Assembly: GCF_023159225.1 (NCBI RefSeq)
Contig: NC_063172.1
Location: 37,886,832 to 37,950,831, forward strand
Length of the DNA stretch: 64,000 bases
DNA from: Perognathus longimembris pacificus
Lineage: Eukaryota > Chordata > Mammalia > Rodentia > Heteromyidae
Reading direction: 5' to 3'
The notes under the pieces are model-generated. The model was given only the letters and a program-made list of their open reading frames with translations. It had not been told where the DNA came from and ran no database searches. A program made the translations under genes and the position numbers. Positions 55,191 through 64,000 of the stretch are shown here, piece by piece (position 1 is the stretch's first letter; the number at the start of each line of letters is the position of its first letter).

Positions 55191-56789
55191 GTATGCACTT
55201 ATACAAACACACTCACACACACACATGCACATAATAATAATACTTTAAAATGCAAACAGTTTAGTCTTGATTTTGATGAAGAAATTAATACAAGCATTTT
55301 TGCCTATTTTTAAGGTATTTGGAACTTCATTTATTGCTAACTTGGATTGGGAAATATTCAATTACATACAAAGATTGAATTGATGAAGGAAAAATAAAGG
55401 GTTAAAAATTCTGTGAAGAAAAATCACTAGCTGTAAACAGGACATGAGCTGTTTAATAAGATCAAGGGCACCAGGTACAGAGACATTACAAAGATAAGCT
55501 GGCACAACCTTGAGGTTCAACCAAGAAGAGAGATAACAATAACCTCTGGATAAATGAGAAGATAGAGTAGGAGAAAATGAAAATAGAATCTGCAGAAAAG
55601 TTCCCTAAAGCCATGACTGCAGAAATTGAGATCTAAATGATTGGCTTCCAGGTCTTCCAGAAAAGGACTCTTCAAACCATACTTTGCTGGTAGAAAAATT
55701 TTTAGATTCTTACTACCTGCCCATAATTGTATATGACAATATAGTTTGAACATGATTTTTATATACATATTCATAAAAATACAATAAATTCTTGTCTACC
55801 AATCACTGGGAAAATAAGACTATGCTGTTTTAAATTCAGGTGGGCATAGTGACTCTTCATTTACAAATTACACCTGTTTTTTTATTGGGGAAAATTTATT
55901 CATATGTGAATATCCTTTAATGCATTGAATTCAATCTCAACTAGTGATCCAGAGAGAACACTGGATGTATGCAAAGATCCAGTTTCTAGTTGCACATCAG
56001 AATAATACCTATTTGTGTGTGTGTTCCTACATATTTAATAAAAAATATTGTAGAAGAGATTTGGAATCACAGAAAAACTTTGATGATTCTATGCATCATT
56101 GTCATCGTCTCCAAAGTGTTTTGCTTCTTACCAAAGTCTTGAAGTGTCATGACTCATTCAGCTGTCACATTTACTCACCCGCAATTGCTGTATTTTTTGA
56201 AACTACAGCTTATTTAGACTTCCTTAGATATTAATGTAATGTTTTCTTTGCTCCAGCAACCCATCCAAGATACAACGTTGTATATAGTTGTCATATCCCC
56301 ATAGTTTCCTCTTCGTTATGATTACAGATGTTCATTTCTTCAGTCTTTCCAAAGTTCTTCACAGTTTTGAAAACAACAGGTCAGCTATTTTTGAAGAATG
56401 TCCCTCTACTGGTATTGGCATCATGTTTTCTTGTGATTATGCTGAGTTTATGAGTTTGGGGGAGAAGAAGTGAATAAAGAGAGGAAGGGCATCATTTATC
56501 AAATGACTTATCACTGTGGTATTTATTAGGGATTTGATTATTTTCAACCTCTCCTATGTAAGATCTTCACTATTTCCCCATATTTTATTCTTTCCAAGTC
56601 ATTGTGTATAACCAACATGTACATTGTGGATAGTTATGTTTTAACCCTAGGTTAATAATACATATTTTATGAATGTTGTTATGCAGACTAAATTGGATTA
56701 TTCTTATCATAGACTTCAAGAACATATAGTATTGTTGGAAGCCCATCCCAGCAACAAGTTCCTAAGTCTCCATTTTAATAAACAAGCTG
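55191..56789. other. Unannotated DNA
   Basis: A short CA-rich run (about 55205-55228) follows the SINE. The plus-strand frames at 55944-56234 and 56288-56473 have no recognisable family and are not treated as genes. Confidence 0.5.
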
Positions 56790-56995
56790 TGTGTGTATGT
56801 TCATGCCTATAATCTCAGCTACATAAGAAACATAGAAGCAAGAGCATTGTCCCTAGGCCAATCCAGACAAAAAAGTATGAAATCCTATTTAAATCAAAAC
56901 TAAAGTATAAAGAGCTGGAAGTGGGGCAGTCTAGGTGGTACAACATTTGTCAAGCTAGTACAAGGCCGTGAGTTCAAATTCCCAGCACCATTAAA
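56790..56995 (+). mobile_element. Old B1-ID dimeric SINE
   Basis: B1-like left half ('gttcatgcctataatctcag', 'gccaatccagacaaaaaagt') joined to a tRNA-like right half ('ggcagtctaggtggtacaac', 'gtgagttcaaattcccagca'). Confidence 0.65.
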
Positions 56996-57517
56996 ATATG
57001 TATTGTATTGTGTACATAAATATTAATTATAATTAGTGTGTCAAATGCATTCTAGTATTGCTGTTTAGCCAATGCCTCTACAGATTCCCAAGAATGGCTT
57101 TACAAACTTGAAGGGTAAATTAGAAGAAAGAAAATGGAATTTTAATTAAGGGAACAGCAGTCTTCCTAAAGAGTTGTCCTATCTGAATTTAATTTCCATA
57201 GCTTGCCATGTGTCTGAATTACTTCACCAAGACATGTTCATTTACTTTTCAAATGTAGTACTCATTTAATACTTTTTTTTTCAAATCTATTTGGTTTGAG
57301 TCACTTAAGTCAAGTTATCCAATATGCATTCTCTTTTACATTTCAATATTTTTTTACATTAGTGCTTTGGTTTGCTGAGGGATTAAAACTACATAGTCCA
57401 AAATGAATTTTAATTCAATTTAGATTTTCTTATATTTTTAAATTATAGACTTAAAACTGAGAGTATAACTTAAATGTCTGAAACACCACGTTGAATGCAG
57501 TTTAGTTTTTTTTTTCT
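56996..57517. other. Unannotated DNA
   Basis: Nothing recognised. Confidence 0.5.
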
Positions 57518-58005
57518 CGCATACTTCTTTTATTGTAAAGGTGATATACGAAGGGGTTACAGTTACATGATTCAGGTAATGATTATATTTCCTTTTGAAC
57601 AGTGTTACTCCCTCCTTCATTCTCTCCCAGTTTTTCCCCTCCTGGTTTTCTTCCCCAGAAAGTTGTATAGGTTATTTCCAACATGATGTCTAGTGGATTT
57701 CACTGCTGAATTTGTTCACTCCTTGTCCCACCATAGCTGTGCTTCCCTTTCCCTTCTCCAAATCAGATAAACATATACAAGACAAAGGGCACAGAAATAA
57801 AAAAACAAATACAGAAGGGAATTAACCAAAGAAAAAAGGAAAGAAGAAAAGAAAGAAAGAGAAATAAGAACCACCAACAGTATAATTTTAAAAAATACCT
57901 TTTACTTCCATTTCTTGGAGTGCGATAGCATCAGTTTGTATAATCTCATGCACATAGCTATTGAGCCCTTGCAATCCTCTCCTAAGAATATCCTCAGCAT
58001 ATTTA
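57518..58005 (-). mobile_element. LINE-1 3' UTR
   Basis: Antisense terminus 'attgtaaaggtgatatacga', then 'acagtgttactccctccttc', 'acaagacaaagggcacagaa', and 'ctaagaatatcctcagcat' at its 5' end. It is closely related to the copy at 7838-8630. Confidence 0.85.
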
Positions 58006-58680
58006 ATTTTTATAAAAAGCTAAAATAGCTAAAAGTAAGAACATTAGAAAATAAGTAAGGGCATATGCTTAAAATAGAAGTTGAGGATTAGTAAAAAGAT
58101 GTTTACTAAAACGACATAGGTATTATGGTTCCAAAATGAAAGTGCTAGGTACTCAGGGGCAGAGCTACTGATGAGGTAGAATATCAAGGCAAAGGAAGAA
58201 AACATGTGGTAGAGCAGAAATACTTACCTTATAACAGGAAGGAGAGAAGAAAGAAGGGGGAGAAAGGAGCAGAGAAGGAGATGGAAGGAGAAGATAAAAG
58301 AGAGAAGAAAAGGCTTGATGGCAGGTTAACCATTCAGATGCAAACTTTCAGTGTCTCACTTCTTGTCAACTAGCCACTTCCCTTCCTAGTATCCATTCAA
58401 GTCTAGATTTACCAGTGGGTTAGCCCATTAATGTAGGAAGTGTCAACAGGACCCAATCATCTCTCTGCAGTTTAGTTTTGTTAAAAGTTTGTTAAATTTT
58501 TCTTATGCTCAAGAAGCAGAGACACATTTTTTTTCTGTGAAATTTTCTTATTGAAAATGCTGTTCAGACTGAATATTGCTTTTATTCTATTTAGAGTCTT
58601 TTACATCCCTTCATTATGACTAACAGAGAGCATGTTGGGTTGTTTTTCTAATGCTAGAAAATAGATAAAATGAGATGTAA
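58006..58680. other. Unannotated DNA with purine-rich stretch
   Basis: Bases 58229-58318 are almost purely A and G (GGAGAAGAAAG-type words). Otherwise nothing recognised. Confidence 0.55.
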
Positions 58681-58960
58681 ATAAAATGTATTGCTTGTCA
58701 GAAGCTGAAAGTATACACAATAATGGAAATCTCTCAATTAACTGTAGTGAGTGGGAAATCAGCTGGAGTGCTGTAATTGTCTGTTACAATAATTAGCATC
58801 ATGAGGAAGAAGCAGCACGTGTAGATGAGGTATTAGTACATTGCTCTATTAAGACAACTGCAGCTATCAGTGGATCAAAAAACAAGAGGAGCCCCTGATG
58901 GCTGCTTTGTTTACCTTCAGGGCCTTGTTAATGACCCTCTGTATTACAAACTTGAAAGTA
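58681..58960. promoter_or_regulatory. Candidate conserved non-coding element
   Basis: No repeat signature and no coding frame, but a concentration of developmental transcription-factor-like words: an inverted SOX-type pair ATTGT-N5-ACAAT at 58776-58790, TAATTAG (homeodomain-like) at 58790-58796, an E-box CACGTG at 58816-58821, and CAGCTG at 58760-58765. The texture resembles mammalian enhancers in gene deserts. This is inference only; no alignment was possible. Confidence 0.3.
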
Positions 58961-59991
58961 TTTTGTTTTTCATTTGCCAGTTTTCCTTTTCTCTGTTTTC
59001 ATACCAAATATTATTCTTGATGTTCTAAAACAAGGCGTTTAACTGTTGAGATTCTTTATTTTTTATTCCCAAGGCAAGGTAAAGTTGCTCATATATGACT
59101 TAGTGGTGCCAAAATGAAATGAGCTATTTCACATTTAAATTATTGTACATGTTATTTAAGGATGTGGAAAATTAATGATATGGAAAACTTTGCCTTTTCT
59201 TATTACCACTTTACTAGAAGAAGAATATATAGTATGAAGCTTTTGAAGTTAAAAATTAAGGAAAATATAATGCCTACTCTCAGTCAAGCTTAAATAATGG
59301 TGGTAGTTTTCTGGGAAGTTCTGTAGATTTTTACAGAGTTATCAGAATTTCTCTTTAGGGACTTATTAATCTTTGCAAACTTCTACAACTCTATGCCATC
59401 TCTCCTCTGGCTTCTAAGTTTGTTTTCACCTTAAATATCCCTCTTCCTTCAATAGTTACACTTTATTTGCTTGCTCTTTCTCTCCTCCCATCCAAAAACT
59501 AGGTAATATGGATGACATTGTGAGCCTTATCTTTGTCACTTCTGATTATTTCATCTTATTACTCCAGCCTTTCTCTTTAGAAATGTAACTTGGATCCATA
59601 CACAGTCCACAGCTGGCTGTTTAGGAGCAGTAGTGATAGGCCTAATTTTTCCTTTAATAATTTTACAGAAGTGAAAGTTTTTTTTCCTAAAGTCAAACAA
59701 GTAGAATTACAGATGAAATTTGTTAAAATATTCCTTTAAGATCTACATCTTGATCACATTAATATAAAGTGTGTTGTAAATGGGAAATACATTAAACATG
59801 TTTATAACTACACAACAAGATTTGTCTTATCAGCTTTCACCTAGAATCTTCCTCCTTCTCTCAGTGCCCATACTGAGCAAGTCCTTTAACTGTGGTAAAT
59901 GGATATATGAGTGATTATGGACCTCACAGAACTAGAGTAGAGGTAGACGCACTGGAACCATGGGGACTTGATCCAGGAGTTTCTGTTTATT
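58961..59991. other. Unannotated DNA
   Basis: Nothing recognised. Confidence 0.5.
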
Positions 59992-60223
59992 AAAGATTTC
60001 TGTATTGGCTGAGAATGTGGTTTAGTGGTAGAGTGCTTACCAAACATGCATGAAGCCCTTTATTTGATTGCTCAGCACCACATAAACAGAAAAGGCCTGA
60101 AGTGGTGTTTGTCTCAAGTGATAGAGTGCTAGCCTTGAGCAAAAGGAAGCCAGGGACAGTGCTCAGGCCCTGTGTTCAAGTCCCAGGCCTGGCAAAAAAA
60201 AAAAGAAAAAAAAAGATTCTGTA
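59992..60223 (+). mobile_element. IDL-Geo SINE, older copy
   Basis: Diverged IDL monomer ('ggctgagaatgtggtttagt') followed by the Geo monomer ('gccttgagcaaaaggaagcc') and an A-rich tail. Flanks aaagatttctgta (59992-60004) and aaagattctgta (60212-60223) look like a TSD with one base lost. Confidence 0.88.
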
Positions 60224-60715
60224 AAGTGGGAAAGGGGGCACCTGTGTGCATCTGTGCATTGATGATAACTATAATCGGTGAGTTTTCTGGCCTCTGTCTT
60301 CTTCATTCAGAGCCCTTAGAGCTCCCACCCTGATTTAATTCTCTACAGGAAACTTTCATGATTGCTACTCAGTCTGCATTGTTGCCTCTCTAGTCCATTC
60401 CTTATCCCAAACATTACTCTTTTGAGTTCAGTTTCCAGTATTGATTCGTACACACTCACAATCTCCAGTTATTTGGATGTCTTTTTGTATTTGCCTAAAA
60501 AAAAAAAAGCGCTTTTATTTTGGATGATATCTCATTTTCTTATTTTAAATACTTGTTCTTCCTGTGCTTATGAATTTTGCCTCACATAGTGTAAATGGTT
60601 TGCCCCATGATCAATATCAGATGGAACTTGTGCTATAGAACCAAATTCGGCTTGTATATATTAATGCATTAAGATTTTTCTCTTCTCTTTAAGACTGTTC
60701 TCTAAACTGTTACAG
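60224..60715. other. Unannotated DNA
   Basis: Nothing recognised. Confidence 0.5.
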
Positions 60716-60804
60716 GGGCTGGGGATTTAGCTCAGTGGAAGAGTGCCTGCCTAGTGAGCACAAGGCCCCGAGTTTGGTCCTCACAAAACAAACAAACAAA
60801 ACAT
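60716..60804 (+). mobile_element. Stand-alone ID-like SINE
   Basis: A single tRNA-derived monomer ('ggggctggggatttagctca', 'gagtgcctgcctagtgagca', 'ccgagtttggtcctcac') with an (AAAC)n tail and no Geo half. Confidence 0.8.
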
Positions 60805-61031
60805 AAAAAAACCAACTATAGGGACTGGGGATATGGCCTAGTGGCAAGAGAGCTTGCCTCGTATACATGAGGCCCTGGGTTCGATTCCCCAGCTCCACAT
60901 ATACAGAAAATGGCCAGAAGTGGCGCTGTGGCTCAAGTGGCAGAGTGCTAGCCTTGAGCAAAAGGAAGCCAGGGACAGTGCTCAGGCCCTGAGTCCAAGG
61001 CCCAGGACTGGCCAAAAAAAAACCAACTATA
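60805..61031 (+). mobile_element. IDL-Geo SINE with 16-bp TSD
   Basis: The body starts at 60821, flanked by aaaaaaaccaactata at 60805-60820 and 61016-61031. Both monomers are complete. It inserted into the A-rich tail region of the ID element just upstream. Confidence 0.95.
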
Positions 61032-61538
61032 AACTGTTCCACTTCGTTTTACCCTAGGGGTTTCTCAACTTTATTGTCCTGCCTCTGTACTTTATACATA
61101 CTCTCCTAGATTGGAAGGAAATTTGTCCTGTTAAAAGCTACATGTTTCAGTTTCTAAGCCATTATCTTCTTTCCTTGTGAATTATCCTATTTGTGGATGT
61201 GAGACGATGTCAACAACGATGGCAAATGCACACCACCTTATGTGTTCTACATTTCCTGACGGCTGGTACTTCTTTATATGTACGAAGTGGCTTGTCACAT
61301 GTTTCTGAAAAATTATATATAGTAATAATTTATATTATTTAAAGAATAACAGAATTATCCAAATGACAAGACTGAAGGGTTTTGATAGCTCACTTTCTGT
61401 GGGCTATTTATACTTAAATATTCCAACATATTTCTGTTGAAAATCTTATAAGATATGATTGAAAATGTCTCCTATTGAATCAACATTGTCTTTTGTATGT
61501 GTTTTGAAGAGTTTGTGAAGATATAAGATAATCATAAT
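61032..61538. other. Unannotated DNA
   Basis: Nothing recognised. Confidence 0.5.
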
Positions 61539-61742
61539 AAAAATTACTGATGGGCTGGGAATATGGCCTAGTGGCAAGAGCGCTTGCCTCCTACACATGA
61601 AGGTCTCGGTTCCATTCCCCAGCACCACATACATGGAAAACGGCCAGAAGGGGCGCTGTGGCTCACGTGGCAGAGTGCTAGCCTTGAGTGGGAAGAAGCC
61701 AGGGACCCAGTGCTCAGGCCCTGAGTCCAAGGCCCAGGACTG

Positions 61743-61786
<44 letters not shown>

Positions 61787-61792
61787 ACTGAT
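61539..61792 (+). mobile_element. IDL-Geo SINE with ~40-nt pure A-tail
   Basis: Flanked by aaaaattactgat at 61539-61551 and 61780-61792. Both monomers are complete. The tail of about 40 uninterrupted A is the longest in the window, as expected for a recent insertion. Confidence 0.95.
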
Positions 61793-64000
61793 AGTGCCTT
61801 GTACTGAATGACTTTTTTACGCTTCCCAGAGCTGATTAGCATTTTTATGTTTTTATGATTTTGTTATTCCTATTTCCTGTGGTCTTCAGAATTGTGTCCT
61901 CTGATTTATTATTTGACACTGTAATGGTTTAAATGAAGGATTATGTTTTGTGTTTATAGCCACATGATAAGGAATAAATATTCTCAGAATGAGAACTAAT
62001 TGGATAAAATCCCATGACAAAATTTGTGATTTTTTTTTTTTACTTCAGGGAAACAGTATTTGAGATATTCCTATTTTGGGAACTGTACCTACATAATCAA
62101 ATTTACTAGATTTTAATGACCACTGAATATGAAAACTTGCTCTCTTAATATAATCCTTTCCTTAATGAATAATGATGAATGTGATTTCTTTCTTTCAGTA
62201 TTGCACAGGCATGTTTTATCCCTAACATTGCTAATAAGTTGGTAATGCATTTGATCTCTGATATATATTCTAATACAGATTTTAATTTGTTAAATATATT
62301 TAACAGATGCTACTCTGGATCCTTAAAATATTTTCACAGCACTGTATTATCTACTGAAATGAAAGCTGGGTTGGTTATGCAGCAGATTCTATGAATAGAT
62401 GATGTGATACTAAACCATTGCCTTCTTTTCATCATTAGCTTTAATGATAAGTAAATTTTGCCCATTGCTCAGAAGCATTAATATACTATTTCTAGGTATG
62501 CTTGGTAAGAAGATAGATATATATAAGAAAATTGAACATTGTCAAATCATTTGATGGAAGCCGTTTTCCAGACATAGCTAGGGTTTAAAAAAAAATAAGA
62601 ACTTGTTTCTAAGATGAGAATTTATGTCAATGAATTATATAAATTAGAATGTCAATATATATCCTAACAAATATAATCTCTTAAGGAAAAAAAACATATA
62701 TGCATGTATTTTTCTTACATATTTGTGCTCTATTAATGAAAAGTAAAGTAGACTTCTCATACTTCATTAAAGGTCATAGTAATATTGTAGTGTATTGTGT
62801 TAACAAATACATTTATAGATGTGTTGAAATATGATGTATTGGTACTAGTCCTTCTGATAGAATAAAGTTTAGGAGGAAAATTAAATGTTTCCTTACATAC
62901 AAAAGATATGCTTTTTATATCAGAGAAATGGCTACCGTAAGCTCTGATTGCTAAAAAATTAAAATTGCAGGTCAATTATAACTTTTAGTCAGCATTATTC
63001 TTTTTCACAAGGGATTGCATTTGATAGCTTAGGCACCAAAAATTGTATTACTATTGAAAGACTAGCTCAACCATCAATAATTATATTTATATTACCTGTT
63101 ATGTAGTTTATTAATAAACTTCCAACTAGACTGGGTAGTTCATCAGGAAATCCTAAAGGCTCCACCTAAAATCATCAATACATTTAGAATCTTAGTTGGA
63201 ATACTTTTTGTTATAATTAGTCTCCTTCATGAGGAGAGGGCCTTGAATAAGTAAAAACTGCAACAGGAAGACAAATATGAGCTTAATGGCATTCATCATC
63301 TGAGGAAATATAGTTGACCTGAGGTTTATCAACAACCCAAAGTTTAAATTTGTAGATATTCTGGGGCTGTCTACTGAGAACGGAAAAAGAAAAGGATGAT
63401 TATGTAATCACACAAGTATGTTCAAAACCTAGAGTAATTCAGAGCCAGGATTCAACTGATCACTGCTTGTGTCTGCCTTTTTACCATTTGAGTAGATTAG
63501 ACATCTAACTTAGTCATCATCCATAATTTTTTCCTTATATTATATTGCAAAGGATAGAGATGTGGTTAGGAATAACTCAGCTAATGTAAACTACTTAAAA
63601 GATATAATGTTTGGTATGTCTTACCTAAAACGTTATAAAGCATCTATCTATCCATCTATCTATCTGGAAAGGGATGTTGTGCCAAGAGGAATTTTGTCCT
63701 AAAATTACTCATCTCCCAATAGTATTCAGGCTCTCAATCTGATATGCCTTTTTTTTTTTAATTATTATGACAAGATGCTTTACAGTCGTGTAAAAGACAC
63801 TAAAAGTAATAATTCAGGGATTTAATTTCACAAAAGGTAACAATATTTTACATATTTATGCTTCTCAGGCCTAAGGATTTTTGGTTTTAGTTAGAGCAGG
63901 TATAGTCTGTAGAGAAAAGTAGGCTTGCTCTGGAGATTGCACTTAATGCTTGTGGCTGGAATAAACATGAAAATACAAAGCCCAAGGATCCTTTGTGATC
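61793..64000. other. Unannotated AT-rich DNA to window end
   Basis: About 2.2 kb with no SINE or L1 recognised. It includes a small (TATC)n array at 63642-63665. Confidence 0.5.
63642..63665. repeat. (TATC)n tetranucleotide repeat
   Basis: About six TATC units with one interruption (tatccatc). Confidence 0.88.

Noticed and set aside
55944..56234. 96-codon plus-strand frame
   Set aside because: Cys/His content looks interesting at first, but there is no regular zinc-finger spacing, family match or gene context.
1..64000. CRISPR arrays, operons or bacterial-type systems
   Set aside because: The window is mammalian nuclear DNA with SINEs, L1s and microsatellites; no repeat-spacer pattern or prokaryotic gene layout is present.

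Overview
This window is AT-rich mammalian nuclear DNA with no host protein-coding gene that I can support. No open frame looks like a host exon series, and I see no rRNA, genuine tRNA or CRISPR array. It reads as a gene desert or a large intron. The best clue to the organism is a dense population of one dimeric SINE. Its left monomer resembles a tRNA-Ala/ID element and its right monomer is the 'Geo' sequence. This matches the IDL-Geo SINE, published as restricted to the rodent superfamily Geomyoidea (kangaroo rats, pocket mice, pocket gophers). The window is therefore very probably from a geomyoid rodent; I cannot name the species.

The repeats fall into age layers. (1) Young IDL-Geo SINEs, many with 13-17 bp target-site duplications (TSDs), sit at about 7.9, 13.4, 13.6, 42.3, 45.9, 46.2, 48.2, 49.5, 54.9, 60.0, 60.8 and 61.6 kb. 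(2) A second composite SINE joins a 7SL/B1-like left half to a Geo-like right half (about 4.4, 19.6, 22.1, 29.9, 33.3, 41.1, 43.2, 44.1, 52.7 and 54.8-55.2 kb). (3) Older B1-plus-ID dimers lie at about 9.7, 32.2, 40.6, 49.4-49.9 and 56.8 kb. (4) LINE-1 3' ends are numerous. Several show the inverted-5'-end structure of twin priming (2.5-3.2, 5.4-6.4 and 38.4-39.2 kb, and a tiny one at 27.45 kb); one is nested inside another L1. The longest L1 (16.9-18.3 kb) keeps the ORF2 C-terminal zinc knuckle. (5) Ancient MIR/L2 scraps and a decayed Tigger-type DNA transposon (about 46.9-47.9 kb) form the oldest layer.

The rest is low-complexity or unannotated sequence. Several (CA)n/(TG)n arrays lie exactly at SINE tails, two of them inside the SINE's own TSDs. 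One stretch near 58.7-58.96 kb has the texture of a conserved regulatory element, but this is only inference.

I found no new gene system. The most informative observations are about retrotransposition: an insertion that is only poly(A) with TSDs, a ~34-bp L1 insertion with a perfect 13-bp TSD, an L1 nested in an L1 with a 16-bp TSD, an in-frame stop shared by two L1 ORF2 copies, and a SINE that is open across most of its length on both strands.
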